From Bacteroidaceae bacterium (lineage in GTDB: Bacteria > Bacteroidota > Bacteroidia > Bacteroidales > Bacteroidaceae), in the NCBI GenBank assembly GCA_016286165.1, contig JAEESE010000007.1, positions 1 through 64,000 of the forward strand: DNA of 64,000 nucleotides, read 5' to 3'. Shown here piece after piece: positions 8,373-17,643 of the stretch. Each line of letters begins with the position of its first letter. Within the stretch, counting starts at the first letter, position 1. The translations under genes and the position numbers were made by a program. The notes under the pieces were generated by a model. That model searched no databases and had not been told where the DNA came from. It was given only the letters and a program-made list of their open reading frames with translations.

Positions 8373-9500
8373 ATGAAAATCAAAGTAGCCAGCGCGGCCC
8401 TCTTCAGCCGCCTCACATCAGTCAACCGTGTGCTCAACAGCAAGAACTCCTTCCCTATCCTCGACTGCTATCTCTTCGAGACCAACGGCCTGCAGATGTC
8501 TATCACGGCCTCTGACAGCGAAACGACTCTGGTCACCGGCATCGAGCTGATAGAATGCGATCAGAATGCCCGCTTCTGCATCAAGGCCAAGACCATTCAG
8601 GACTCGCTGAAGGAGATTGCCGATCAGCCCATCACTCTCGACGTGAACCTCGACACCATGGAGATTCGCGGCGATTATAAGAACGGTCATTTCAACATCG
8701 TTGGCGAGCGTGCCGATGAATATCCCACTCCGCACAAGGTGGACGGTGAAGCCAACAATTTCGAGATTGCTCAGAGCAAGCTTCTTGCCGGCATCAACCA
8801 CAGCATCTTCGCCACGGCTGACGATGAGATTCGCCCTGTGATGACTGGTATCTATTTTGATTTCACGCCCGAATGCCTCGTGTTCGTCGGCACCGACGGC
8901 CGCAAGCTGGTTCGTAAGAAGCTCTATACGGTGAAGAGCGAGCAGCAGGTAGGTTTCATCCTGCCTAAGAAGCCTGCCAACATCCTGAAGTCGCTGCTGC
9001 AGAAGAGCGATGAGGCTGTGGCTACGCTGACCTTCAACGACAAGATGGCTCAGTTCGTAACTCCCGACTTCACGCTGACCTGCCGCCTCATTGACGGCCG
9101 CTACCCCAACTACAACAGCGTGATACCTCAGAACAACCCCTATCAGGCTACCATCGACCGCGCTGCTCTCATCTCAACGCTGAAGCGCGTGATAGTGTTC
9201 AGCAGCCAGAGCAGCGCACAGGTGAAGCTGGCCTTCAAGAAGAACGCACTCACCGTGAGCGGTCAGGACATCGATTTCAGCACTTCGGCTGAAGAGCGTC
9301 TGGCTTGCGATTACAACTCACCGGCTATCAACATCGGCTTCAAGGGCACGCTCCTGCTCGACCTGCTGGGCAACCTCGACAGCACAGAGGTGGTGTTTGA
9401 ACTTGCCGACCCGGGCCGTGCCGGTATCATCAAGCCTGCAGAGCAGAAGGACGAGGAAGAAGTGCTGATGTTGCTCATGCCCATGATGCTTAACGATTAA
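8373..9500 (+). CDS. dnaN: DNA polymerase III subunit beta (sliding clamp)
   Basis: A 375-residue sliding clamp, the usual length. The N-terminus MKIKVASAALFSRLTSVNRVL, the middle-domain ADDEIRPVMTGIYFDF and the C-terminal MLLMPMML ending are characteristic of Bacteroidales DnaN. It encircles DNA and tethers the replicative polymerase and repair partners. It opens the dnaN-exonuclease-coaBC-DUF4835-recN cluster, but a strong hairpin follows it, so much transcription may stop there. dnaA and an origin are not seen beside it. Confidence 0.97.
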   Translation: MKIKVASAALFSRLTSVNRVLNSKNSFPILDCYLFETNGLQMSITASDSETTLVTGIELIECDQNARFCIKAKTIQDSLKEIADQPITLDVNLDTMEIRGDYKNGHFNIVGERADEYPTPHKVDGEANNFEIAQSKLLAGINHSIFATADDEIRPVMTGIYFDFTPECLVFVGTDGRKLVRKKLYTVKSEQQVGFILPKKPANILKSLLQKSDEAVATLTFNDKMAQFVTPDFTLTCRLIDGRYPNYNSVIPQNNPYQATIDRAALISTLKRVIVFSSQSSAQVKLAFKKNALTVSGQDIDFSTSAEERLACDYNSPAINIGFKGTLLLDLLGNLDSTEVVFELADPGRAGIIKPAEQKDEEEVLMLLMPMMLND

Positions 9501-9515
9501 TAAACTAATACACCG

Positions 9516-9558
9516 AGCATTGGCAGATTAACAGGTATTAGTCTGTCAATGCTTTTTT
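9516..9558 (+). terminator. Rho-independent terminator after dnaN
   Basis: A 12-bp stem (AGCATTGGCAGA paired with TCTGTCAATGCT, one G-T pair), a 14-nt loop and a run of five T. It overlaps the first codons of the longest open frame for the exonuclease, arguing for that gene's downstream ATG. Confidence 0.85.
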
Positions 9559-9575
9559 ATTGCCAACTATTTTTT

Positions 9576-10346
9576 ATGAAGCTGAATCTTACCCGCCCTA
9601 TTGTCTTCTTTGATCTTGAGACTACGGGCATAGACATAGTAAATGACCGCATCGTAGAAATCTGTCTGCTCAAAGTGTTCCCCAACGGCAACGAGGAATC
9701 CAAGGTGATGCGCATCAATCCCACCGTTCACATACCCGAAGAGGCTTCGGCCGTTCACGGAATCTTTGACGAAGATGTGGCCAACTGCCCCACTTTCAAG
9801 GAGGTGGCCGCCGATGTATGGGAATTCTTCAAAGGTTGCGACATAGGCGGTTTCAACTCCAACCGCTTCGATATCCCGATGCTCGTAGAGGAATTCCTCA
9901 GAGCCGGTATCAACGCCGATTTGCACCACTGCCTGTGCATCGACGTGCAGAATATCTACCACAAGCTGGAGCGCCGCACGCTGGTGGCAGCTTATAAGTT
10001 CTACTGCCACAAAGACCTTGAGAACGCTCACTCGGCACTCGCCGACACACAGGCCACCTACGAAGTGCTCTGCGCACAGCTCGACCACTACCCCGATGTG
10101 CTGAAGAACGATGCCGATTTCCTGGCAGAGTATTCAAAGACAAACCGCAACCTAGACTATGCCGGACGCATAGTGCTTGACGACAACGATACGCCCGTCT
10201 TCAATTTCGGCAAGTACCGCGGCATGTCGGTCAGCGAAGTGCTGCGCCGCGATCCCGGCTACTACAGCTGGATGATGCAAGGCGATTTCGCTCTCAACAC
10301 CAAGCAAGTACTCAACGAGATAGCCGTAAAAGGAACCGCTAAATGA
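9576..10346 (+). CDS. 3'-5' exonuclease (DnaQ/DEDD family)
   Basis: A 256-residue exonuclease of the DEDDh class. Exo I is FFDLETTG (Asp and Glu at the start), Exo II is GGFNSNRFDIPML, and Exo III is NAHSALADTQATYEVL. The C-terminal 60 residues contain a VFNFGKYRG...YSWMM block seen in the exodeoxyribonuclease X/DnaQ-like C-terminal extension. ATG 9576 is chosen because the alternative at 9549 lies inside the dnaN terminator. The 3' end overlaps coaBC by 4 bp (ATGA), so the two are coupled. It could be a proofreading epsilon-type subunit or a stand-alone repair nuclease, and sequence alone cannot settle this. Confidence 0.9.
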   Translation: MKLNLTRPIVFFDLETTGIDIVNDRIVEICLLKVFPNGNEESKVMRINPTVHIPEEASAVHGIFDEDVANCPTFKEVAADVWEFFKGCDIGGFNSNRFDIPMLVEEFLRAGINADLHHCLCIDVQNIYHKLERRTLVAAYKFYCHKDLENAHSALADTQATYEVLCAQLDHYPDVLKNDADFLAEYSKTNRNLDYAGRIVLDDNDTPVFNFGKYRGMSVSEVLRRDPGYYSWMMQGDFALNTKQVLNEIAVKGTAK

Positions 10347-11533
10347 ATATCGTACTCGGAATAACAGGCAGCATCGCTGCATACAAGGCTTGCACGCTGA
10401 TACGTCAGTTCGTCAAGCAGGGCCACGAGGTGCAGGTTGTCATCACGCCTGCAGGCAAGGAGTTTATCACTCCTATCACGCTGTCTGCCCTGACGTCAAA
10501 GCCCGTCATCAGCGATTTCTTCTCACAGCGCGACGGCACATGGCACAGCCACGTGAGCCTTGGCCTGTGGGCAGATGCCATGGTTGTAGCACCCGCCACG
10601 GCTTCCACGATAGGTAAGATGGCCAACGGCATAGCCGATAACATGCTCATCACCACCTACCTGTCAATGAAGGCTCCTGTGTTTGTAGCTCCTGCTATGG
10701 ACCTGGACATGTGGGCACACGCAGCCACTCAGCACAACCTCGATGTCCTTCGCCAGCGCGGTGTCACCGTCATCGAGCCCGCCTCGGGTGAACTTGCCAG
10801 CCACCTCGTCGGCAAAGGCCGTATGGAAGAGCCCGAGCGTATCGCCGAGCTGGTGCTGGCATCGCTGCAAAAGGCCTCTGCCTCGCCTCTGTGCGGCCGC
10901 AGGATATTGATTACTGCCGGCCCGACCTACGAACGCATAGACCCCGTCCGCTTCATCGGCAACTACTCGAGCGGCAAGATGGGCATAGCCCTCGCCGAGG
11001 AATGTGCCCGCAGGGGTGCCACGGTGGATTTCGTGTGCGGTCCCATTCAGACTTATCCGAAAGCTGCAGGCATCAACATAGTCAAGGTGGAGAGCGCCCA
11101 CGAGATGTGGGACTGCGCCAGCACGCGCTTCCCCGAGGCTGATGCCGCCATCCTCTGTGCCGCCGTAGCTGATTTCACACCTGCCGACACGGCCGACCAC
11201 AAGATTAAGCGCGAAGGCGAGGATTTGGTGCTGCGCCTGAAGCCTACCGAGGATATCGCCAAAGGCCTGGGTGCTATGAAACAAGCCCACCAGCGCCTCG
11301 TAGGGTTTGCCCTGGAAACGGACAACGAGATGAGCAATGCCAAGGCCAAGCTCGAGAAGAAGAACCTCGATTTCATAGTCCTGAACTCGCTCCGCGATGC
11401 GGGCGCCGGTTTCCGTCACGATACTAACAAGATTACCATCGTCAGCCGCGAAGGCGAAACGGCCTACCCTCTGAAGCCCAAGACGGAGGTGGCTGCTGAT
11501 ATCATCGACACACTTGAGACGCTCTATAAGTAG
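10343..11533 (+). CDS. coaBC: Bifunctional phosphopantothenoylcysteine decarboxylase / phosphopantothenate--cysteine ligase
   Basis: A 396-residue CoA biosynthesis enzyme. The N-terminal FMN-dependent CoaC domain (1-180) begins GITGSIAAYKA, includes the VAPATASTIGKMANGIADN loop and the PAMD segment (APAMDLDMW). The C-terminal CoaB ligase (from about 185) begins RRILITAGPTYERIDPVRFIGN and contains AVADFTP with K.KR.. binding residues. It converts 4'-phosphopantothenate, cysteine and a nucleotide triphosphate to 4'-phosphopantetheine. It sits between the exonuclease and DUF4835, as is usual in Bacteroidales. Confidence 0.96.
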   Translation: MNIVLGITGSIAAYKACTLIRQFVKQGHEVQVVITPAGKEFITPITLSALTSKPVISDFFSQRDGTWHSHVSLGLWADAMVVAPATASTIGKMANGIADNMLITTYLSMKAPVFVAPAMDLDMWAHAATQHNLDVLRQRGVTVIEPASGELASHLVGKGRMEEPERIAELVLASLQKASASPLCGRRILITAGPTYERIDPVRFIGNYSSGKMGIALAEECARRGATVDFVCGPIQTYPKAAGINIVKVESAHEMWDCASTRFPEADAAILCAAVADFTPADTADHKIKREGEDLVLRLKPTEDIAKGLGAMKQAHQRLVGFALETDNEMSNAKAKLEKKNLDFIVLNSLRDAGAGFRHDTNKITIVSREGETAYPLKPKTEVAADIIDTLETLYK

Positions 11534-11554
11534 CAAGCCTATTTGTTTTTTTCA

Positions 11555-12472
11555 ATGCCGAAAGTCATGTCACGTAGATTTATACTAACGTTGTTGTTTG
11601 CCCTCGTGGGCTGTTGTACCATTGAGGCTCAGGAACTTAATGCCAAGGTGATGATAAACCGCCAGCAGGTGTCCAACACCAAGTCGGGCGTCTTCGAAGC
11701 CTTGGAGAAGGCCATCACGCGTTTCCTGAACGAACGCACATGGACTCAGCTGCCGTTCCGCGAGAACGAACGCATCCAATGCACGTTCAGCCTCACTATC
11801 AACACCTACAGCGAGACCGACAACTCGTTCCGCGCCAGCATGCTCGTGGCCAGCACACGCCCTGTATGGGGCAGCAACTACAGCACCACGGTGTGGAACA
11901 CCAACGACAAGGACTGCGACTTCACCTTCCAGGAGTTTGACCAGCTGGAGTGGCACCCCGAGCAGATAGACAACAACCTCACTGCCCTACTCGCCTACTG
12001 GGCTTACTTCCTCATCGGCCTCGATATGGACAGCATGGCCCCGCTTGGAGGCACCGAGGTGCTGCACATGGCTCAGGACATCTGTAACCAGGCCGACGGC
12101 CTCGGCTACAAGGGTTGGAAGGCATTTGACGACAGCCGTAACCGCTATGCCATTGTCAACGACTACCTCGACGGCTCCATGGAGGAATTCCGCAAGCTGC
12201 AGTACACCTACTACCGCAGCGGCCTTGACCATTTCTCCGAGAACGCCGAGCAGGCCCGCACCGCCATCTCCGAGGCCATGGCTATGCTCAAGCAAGCCAA
12301 GGAGAACAAGTCACTGAGCCTGCTGCCGCAGATCTTCACCGACTACAAACGCGACGAGATAGTAAGCATCTTTTCCGGTCAGGGCACGAGCGATGAGCGC
12401 GAGAAGATCTACGATATCCTTTTCCGCATCAATCCCTCGCAAAACAACTACTGGGAAAAGCTCAAGCAATAA
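11555..12472 (+). CDS. DUF4835 family exported protein
   Basis: About 305 residues with an N-terminal signal sequence (RRFILTLLFALVGCC, then EAQ). The body matches DUF4835 (PF16119): QELNAKVMIN opening, ERIQCTFSLTI, the AYWAYFLIGLDMDS stretch and the C-terminal RINPSQNNYWEKL. Function is unknown, but the family is conserved beside coaBC and recN in Bacteroidetes. ATG 11555 is used. ATG 11567 is equally possible and gives a tighter signal peptide. The Cys pair in the signal region could make it a lipoprotein, but the residues before it fit a lipobox poorly. Confidence 0.85.
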   Translation: MPKVMSRRFILTLLFALVGCCTIEAQELNAKVMINRQQVSNTKSGVFEALEKAITRFLNERTWTQLPFRENERIQCTFSLTINTYSETDNSFRASMLVASTRPVWGSNYSTTVWNTNDKDCDFTFQEFDQLEWHPEQIDNNLTALLAYWAYFLIGLDMDSMAPLGGTEVLHMAQDICNQADGLGYKGWKAFDDSRNRYAIVNDYLDGSMEEFRKLQYTYYRSGLDHFSENAEQARTAISEAMAMLKQAKENKSLSLLPQIFTDYKRDEIVSIFSGQGTSDEREKIYDILFRINPSQNNYWEKLKQ

Positions 12473-12481
12473 TATGCCCTA

Positions 12482-14155
12482 ATGCTGCAAAAACTGTCTA
12501 TACACAACTACGTTCTCATCAAGGAACTCGAGATAAGTTTCCACGAAGGCTTTTCGGTTCTCACCGGTGAGACCGGTGCGGGCAAGAGCATCATCCTCGG
12601 TGCTATCAACCTGCTCATGGGGCAACGCGCAGACCCTAAGATGATAAGCGAGGGCGAGCAACGCTGCGTGATAGAAGCTGAATTCAATATCGAAGGGCTC
12701 AATCTTGAGCCGTTGTTTACCTCTCTGGACCTCGACTACGACGGCCCTTCGTGTATAATACGCCGCGAGCTCACCGCCGCCGGCAAGAGCCGTGCTTTCA
12801 TCAACGACTCACCCGTAGCGCTGGCCTCTCTGCGCGAGGTCGGTGACCGCCTTATCGATATACATTCCCAGCACAAGAATCTCCTGCTCACGAAGGAGGA
12901 TTTCCAGCTGCAAGTGCTCGACACCATTGCCGACGACTCCGCCCTGCTCTCCAACTACCGCCAGGCTCACGAGCGCTATCGTCAGGCGGCACACAAGCTT
13001 GCCGCAGCCAAGGAGACTCTCGCCAAGGCCAAGGCCGACGAGGACTACCTGCGGTTCCAACTGCAGCAGCTCACGGAACTCAACCTCGAAAGCGGTCGGC
13101 AGGCTGAGATGGAGCAGGAACAGCAGATGCTCGAGCATGCCGAGGAAATAAAGGAAGCGCTATGGCATGTCACATCAGCGCTGCAGGGCGACGGCAACGT
13201 GAGCGAAGGGGCTATCAGTGCCCTGCGCAACGCTTCTCGCCAACTGCAGGCCGTCAGCTCCATGATGCCGGCAGCAGCCGAACTGTCCGATCGCCTCGAG
13301 AGCCAGCTCATTGAGTTGCGCGACATAGCATCCACTGCCGAGAGCGAAGGCGAGGCCATTGACGTGAATCCGTCACGCCTGGCCGCTGTCGAGGAATGGC
13401 TCAGCGCCCTCTATTCGGCAATGAAGAAATTCCATGTCGACGACGAGGAGGCCCTCATCAGCCTGCGCGACCAGTTCCGCGAGCAGCTCGGTGCCATCGA
13501 GAATTCCGATGAACACATTAATAAGTACACGCGCGAGTGCGAGGAAGCTCATGCAGCCCTCATCGCCATAGGCCGCCAGCTCACCCAGGAGCGGCAGCAG
13601 GCCGCCAAGGTGGTGGAACAGCAGATGCACGACCGCCTGGCTCCGTTGGGCATCCCCAACGTGCAGTTTCAGGTGAGCATTACCGAGCTCTCCGAGCCTT
13701 CGGAAAGCGGCTTGAATCAGGTCACATTCCTGTTCAGCGGCAACCAAGGCAGCCCCCTGCGCCCCTTAAGCGAAGTGGCTTCAGGCGGCGAGATTGCCCG
13801 CGTGATGCTCTCGCTGAAAGCGCTCCTGAGCGGTGCCCGAGGCCTGCCCACCATCATCTTCGATGAGATAGACACGGGCGTCAGCGGACACATCGCCGAG
13901 CGCATGGCACAGACGATGCTCGAGATGGGGCGCGAAGGCCGACAAGTGATATCCATCACACATCTGCCGCAGATAGCCGCCATAGGCCAGCACCACTACC
14001 GCGTCTACAAGACCGAGAGCGATGCCGCCACCGAGAGCCATATCATGGAGCTCACACCCGACGAGCGCATCACCGAGATAGCCCACATGCTCAGCGGAGC
14101 ACAACTCACCCAAGCCGCCATCGACAATGCCAAGGCGTTGCTCAAGGCAAAGTGA
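12482..14155 (+). CDS. recN: DNA repair protein RecN
   Basis: A 557-residue SMC-like ATPase for double-strand break repair. Walker A is GETGAGKSI near residues 29-37. A long coiled coil spans about 150-370 (RYRQAAHKLAAAKETLAKAKADE and following). The ABC signature LSEVASGGEIARVMLSLK is followed by Walker B TIIFDEIDTGVSG and the ITHLPQIAA H-loop. Length is typical. It begins 9 bp after the DUF4835 gene and closes the operon. Confidence 0.97.
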   Translation: MLQKLSIHNYVLIKELEISFHEGFSVLTGETGAGKSIILGAINLLMGQRADPKMISEGEQRCVIEAEFNIEGLNLEPLFTSLDLDYDGPSCIIRRELTAAGKSRAFINDSPVALASLREVGDRLIDIHSQHKNLLLTKEDFQLQVLDTIADDSALLSNYRQAHERYRQAAHKLAAAKETLAKAKADEDYLRFQLQQLTELNLESGRQAEMEQEQQMLEHAEEIKEALWHVTSALQGDGNVSEGAISALRNASRQLQAVSSMMPAAAELSDRLESQLIELRDIASTAESEGEAIDVNPSRLAAVEEWLSALYSAMKKFHVDDEEALISLRDQFREQLGAIENSDEHINKYTRECEEAHAALIAIGRQLTQERQQAAKVVEQQMHDRLAPLGIPNVQFQVSITELSEPSESGLNQVTFLFSGNQGSPLRPLSEVASGGEIARVMLSLKALLSGARGLPTIIFDEIDTGVSGHIAERMAQTMLEMGREGRQVISITHLPQIAAIGQHHYRVYKTESDAATESHIMELTPDERITEIAHMLSGAQLTQAAIDNAKALLKAK

Positions 14156-14240
14156 GCTGAAGTCAGTATTTCAAGCGTGCCGGCTATTGAAAAATTTGAA
14201 TTTGAGACTTTTGAAATTGAGATAAATGAGATAACCTGCA

Positions 14241-14310
14241 GTCCTGTAAGGACAAAAGCATTATACCCCAATATGAGCAATCAGCTATGCAGCGCCCCAA
14301 CGGGGCTGCC
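14241..14310. repeat. REP-like pair of short palindromes after recN
   Basis: GTCCTGTAAGGAC at 14241-14253 (5-bp stem) is followed about 40 bp later by GCCCCAACGGGGC at 14294-14306 (5-bp stem, inside a longer imperfect hairpin). Paired palindromes of this style recur as intergenic elements in Bacteroidales. The rest of the 14156-14474 gap has no credible gene. Confidence 0.45.
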
Positions 14311-14390
14311 TGATCATTGGCCTTAAATAACTCTTCTTGAGACATTCGTCTTTAACTTCTTTCGCTCGGCGCTTGCGACGCTTGACCCTT

Positions 14391-14420
14391 CAAGAACTCC
14401 TTTAACTCCTTTAACTTCCC
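14391..14420. repeat. 9-bp minisatellite (AACTCCTTT)n, copy 1
   Basis: gaactcctttaactcctttaac-type repetition with a 9-bp period, just upstream of the TPR gene. The same motif recurs at 19871-19890 and 19943-19986. Confidence 0.6.
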
Positions 14421-14474
14421 CAAAAAACTCCCCCCAAAAACAACTTCCAAAAAAATATTCCATTCTCCCCTTCA

Positions 14475-16145
14475 ATGAAACAATCCCCCTTACTCCTCAT
14501 CATCAGTTTACTATTCACCCTCTGCACCACCGCTTCTGCTCAACCCTCGAAATGGTTCAAGAAAGCACGCAAGGCGCAGTTGAGCATCATCACATACGAT
14601 GCCTCGGGGCAGATGCTCCGCAGCACCAACGGATTCTTCATCGACGAGAGCGGCATCGCCCTCACCGACTACTCCTCGTTCCGCGGAGCAGTGCGTGCAG
14701 TGGCCATTGACGAGAGCGGCAAGGAGTGGCCCGTAAGCGCCATAGCCGGAGCCAACTCGCTCTACGATGTGGTCAAGATAAAAGTGGACATCAAGAAATG
14801 TGCCGCACTCACCATTGCCGCAACGCCAGCAGCAGCCGGTGCCCAGGCTTATGTGATGCCCTACGTGTCGAGCAAAGCCGGTGCACCCACCATAGCCACC
14901 ATCGACAAGGTAGAGACCTTCAACGAGCGTTATGCCCAGTATTCGCTGCCCATACGCGTGCCCGAGCGTTCAGCATCGTGCCCGGTGATGAACGAGGCTG
15001 GCGAGGTGCTCGGACTGCTGCAGATGGCCGTAGGCAACGAGGAGCGCAGCTATGCCATCTCGGCTGCCTATGCCTGCGACCTCAGCGTCACCGCCCTCTC
15101 GGCCACCATGAACGACTACCGCGAGCTGCCTATCCGCAAGACACTCCCCGCCGAAGCCGATCAGGCCAGCAGCTTCATATACCTCACCGGCACGCGTGAC
15201 ACTGCCCTTTACCTCGCCTATGTCGACGATTTCATTGCCGCCTTCCCCGACGAGACCAGCGGCTACACCATGCGGGCTGAGATGCTGACCGACAAAGGCG
15301 ACTACACCGCCGCCGATGCCGCCTGGGAGGCTGCCCTCAAGGCGAAGGCCAATGCTCAGGAGATTCTCTACTCACGCGCTCGTTCCACCTACGGAGCCGT
15401 GCAGAGCGGACGCCAGCTGCCTGAGGCATGGACTCTGGATCGAGCCATGACCGACATTGATGCCGCCAGTGCCGAGGAGCCGTCGCCTGTGTACACCGCC
15501 CTCAAGGGCCATATCCTCTATGCCAAGAAGGATTATGCCGGAGCATGCAACGCCTTTGTCGAGGTCAACAAATCGTCAATGCGCGATGCCAGCTACTTCC
15601 TCTATGCCTCGCAATGCCAGCAGATGCTGGGCGACACCACCGCCGTGCTGGCCTTGCAGGACAGCGCCGTGGCCTGTTTCACAAAACCTTACGTCGAGGC
15701 GGCAGCACCCTCGCTGCTTATGCGCGCCCAGACACATCTGGCCATGGGGCACTACCGTCTGGGAGTGGTTGACCTCATCGACTACGAGCACCTCAAACGC
15801 GACCAGCTCAATGCCAATTTCTACTACCAGCGCGAGCAAGCCGAACTGAAGTGCCGCATGTTCCAACAGGCGCTCACCGACATCGAGCAAGCCGTGCGCA
15901 TGGAACCCCGCGAGCCGCTCTTCCAAGCCGAGGCAGCAGCCCTCTACTATAGATTCAACATGAACGATGAAGCCGTAGCGGCTGCACGCAAAGCCATAGC
16001 CCTCGACGACTCCTTCGCCGATGCCTACCGCATCCTCGGCCTGAGCCTCCGTGCCAAAGGTGATGAACGCGCTGCCGTAGAAGCCTTCGACAAAGCCATC
16101 AGCCTCGGCGACGAACTGGCAAAGACAATCAAGGAAAAGAAGTAA
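14475..16145 (+). CDS. Secreted trypsin-like (degenerate) protease domain plus TPR protein
   Basis: A 556-residue exported protein with a signal peptide ending near TTASAQ. Residues 30-215 have the layout of an HtrA/trypsin-like beta barrel: NGFFIDESGIALTDYSSFRGA, YDVVKIKVD, and SASCPVMNEAGEVLGLLQMAV. The catalytic histidine position reads Tyr-Ser and the expected GNSGG serine motif reads ASCPV, so the domain looks inactive. From about 235 to the end come tetratricopeptide repeats ending in YRILGLSLRAKGDERAAVEAFDKAI. A scaffolding role in the periplasm is an inference. It is followed after 12 bp by rlmH. Confidence 0.75.
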   Translation: MKQSPLLLIISLLFTLCTTASAQPSKWFKKARKAQLSIITYDASGQMLRSTNGFFIDESGIALTDYSSFRGAVRAVAIDESGKEWPVSAIAGANSLYDVVKIKVDIKKCAALTIAATPAAAGAQAYVMPYVSSKAGAPTIATIDKVETFNERYAQYSLPIRVPERSASCPVMNEAGEVLGLLQMAVGNEERSYAISAAYACDLSVTALSATMNDYRELPIRKTLPAEADQASSFIYLTGTRDTALYLAYVDDFIAAFPDETSGYTMRAEMLTDKGDYTAADAAWEAALKAKANAQEILYSRARSTYGAVQSGRQLPEAWTLDRAMTDIDAASAEEPSPVYTALKGHILYAKKDYAGACNAFVEVNKSSMRDASYFLYASQCQQMLGDTTAVLALQDSAVACFTKPYVEAAAPSLLMRAQTHLAMGHYRLGVVDLIDYEHLKRDQLNANFYYQREQAELKCRMFQQALTDIEQAVRMEPREPLFQAEAAALYYRFNMNDEAVAAARKAIALDDSFADAYRILGLSLRAKGDERAAVEAFDKAISLGDELAKTIKEKK

Positions 16146-16157
16146 GAAAAATAACCA

Positions 16158-16631
16158 ATGAAACTCCTCCTCCTCGTTATAGGCAAAACCACCGACTCAC
16201 ATGTCAAGGCACTCATCGACGACTACAGCAGCCGCCTGAGCCACTATGTGCCCTTTGCCATCGAGGTGATACCCGAGCTCCGTTCCACGAAGGCTCTTAC
16301 CGCCGAACAGCAGAAAGCCACCGAGGCAGAGCTCATCAGGAAACAGCTGCAAAGCGGCGACCACATAGTGCTCCTCGATGAGCACGGCTCCGAACGGCGC
16401 TCCGTGGAGTTTGCGTCGTGGCTGCAGAAGCGCATGAACGCAGGGACGCGCCGCATGGTATTCATCGTGGGAGGTCCCTACGGTTTCGATCCGTCGATAC
16501 ACTCCCTGGCCAACGAGGAGATATCCCTCTCGCAGATGACCTTCTCCCACCAACTCATCCGCCTCCTCTTCGTGGAACAGCTCTACCGCGCTCAAACCAT
16601 ACTGCGAGGAGAACCGTACCACCACGAGTAG
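16158..16631 (+). CDS. rlmH: 23S rRNA (pseudouridine1915-N3)-methyltransferase RlmH
   Basis: 157 residues, the normal size for this SPOUT methyltransferase, which methylates pseudouridine 1915 in helix 69 of 23S rRNA. Diagnostic segments are MKLLLLVIGKT at the start, LLDEHGSERRSVEFA, the SAM-binding knot FIVGGPYGFDPSI and the C-terminal LSQMTFSHQLIRLLFVEQLYRA followed by YHHE. Confidence 0.96.
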   Translation: MKLLLLVIGKTTDSHVKALIDDYSSRLSHYVPFAIEVIPELRSTKALTAEQQKATEAELIRKQLQSGDHIVLLDEHGSERRSVEFASWLQKRMNAGTRRMVFIVGGPYGFDPSIHSLANEEISLSQMTFSHQLIRLLFVEQLYRAQTILRGEPYHHE

Positions 16632-16661
16632 GACTCCCTCCACCTGGCCCAACTGCCTACT

Positions 16662-16689
16662 GTCAATTGTCAACTGTCAACTGTCAACT
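16662..16689. repeat. 7-bp tandem repeat, four copies of GTCAACT
   Basis: GTCAATT once then GTCAACT three times, between rlmH and the pseudouridine synthase start. It translates in frame upstream of the latter, which argues against a longer N-terminus. Confidence 0.7.
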
Positions 16690-16705
16690 AAATACTCCCT
16701 TCCCA

Positions 16706-17626
16706 ATGAGAAACAGAACAGGTGCCGAATACGCCGCATCAAAATACAGCGAACACATAGTGCGAGAGCAAACCACACTGCTCGAGTTCATCATGCAGAC
16801 CATGGACGGCATATCACGCAACCGTGCCAAGGACATCCTCTCCGGACACGGAGTCACCGTGGACCGCCGCAACACCACGCGCTTCGACGAGCCCCTCAGC
16901 CCCGGGCAAGTGGTGCGCATAAGCAAGCACAAGCAAAGCAACCAACTGCTCAACCAATATGTGAAAATCGTATACGAGGACCGCGATCTCGTGGTCATCG
17001 AGAAAGCTGCAGGCATACTCTCCATGCCCGCCACCGCCAAGCAGTACTCAGCCAAGCAGGTACTCGATGAATACTTCGAGAAGCGGCATTTCCGCTGCAC
17101 GGCTCACACCGTGCACCGCCTTGACCGCGACACAAGCGGACTGATGATGTATGCCAAGGACATCGAGATAGCACACATCCTCGAGGACAACTGGCAGCAG
17201 ATAGTCTACGACCGCCGCTACGTGGCCGTGGTAAGCGGAGAGATGGAGCGCGAAGGCGGCACCATAGAGAGCTGGCTCAAGGACAACAAAGCCTACATCA
17301 CCTACTCCTCACCAACAGACCCCGGAGGAGGCAAATATGCCGTGACGCACTACCACACACTGCAGACAACACCCACACGCTCGCTCGTGGAACTCAAACT
17401 CGAAACAGGGCGCAAGAACCAGATACGCGTGCACATGCAGGACATAGGCCACCCCGTGCTCGGCGACAGGAAATACGGCGACGGCCACGACCCCATAGGC
17501 CGACTCTGCCTGCACGCCTACCGCCTGCATTTCTACCACCCCCGCACCGGCGAACCCATGCACTTCGAGACACCCTTCCCCAAGGAATTCCTCAAACTCG
17601 TAAACCCACAAACTCAAAATTCATAA
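16706..17626 (+). CDS. RluA-family pseudouridine synthase with S4 domain
   Basis: A 306-residue RNA pseudouridine synthase. An N-terminal S4-like RNA-binding region (about 20-75, with MDGISRNRAKDILSGHGVTVD) precedes the catalytic domain, whose motif II is VHRLDRDTSGLMMYAKD with the catalytic Asp in RLDRDTSG. A later GRKNQIRVHMQDIGHPVLGDRKYG block is also standard. The frame is open back to 16418, but that part overlaps rlmH and crosses the 7-bp repeat, so ATG 16706 is chosen. Target site in rRNA or tRNA is not determinable here. Confidence 0.92.
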   Translation: MRNRTGAEYAASKYSEHIVREQTTLLEFIMQTMDGISRNRAKDILSGHGVTVDRRNTTRFDEPLSPGQVVRISKHKQSNQLLNQYVKIVYEDRDLVVIEKAAGILSMPATAKQYSAKQVLDEYFEKRHFRCTAHTVHRLDRDTSGLMMYAKDIEIAHILEDNWQQIVYDRRYVAVVSGEMEREGGTIESWLKDNKAYITYSSPTDPGGGKYAVTHYHTLQTTPTRSLVELKLETGRKNQIRVHMQDIGHPVLGDRKYGDGHDPIGRLCLHAYRLHFYHPRTGEPMHFETPFPKEFLKLVNPQTQNS

Positions 17627-17643
17627 CCCAAATTTCGCATCCT

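Noticed and set aside
16418..16705. Longer N-terminus for the RluA-family enzyme
   Set aside because: It overlaps rlmH in another frame and passes through the GTCAACT repeats.
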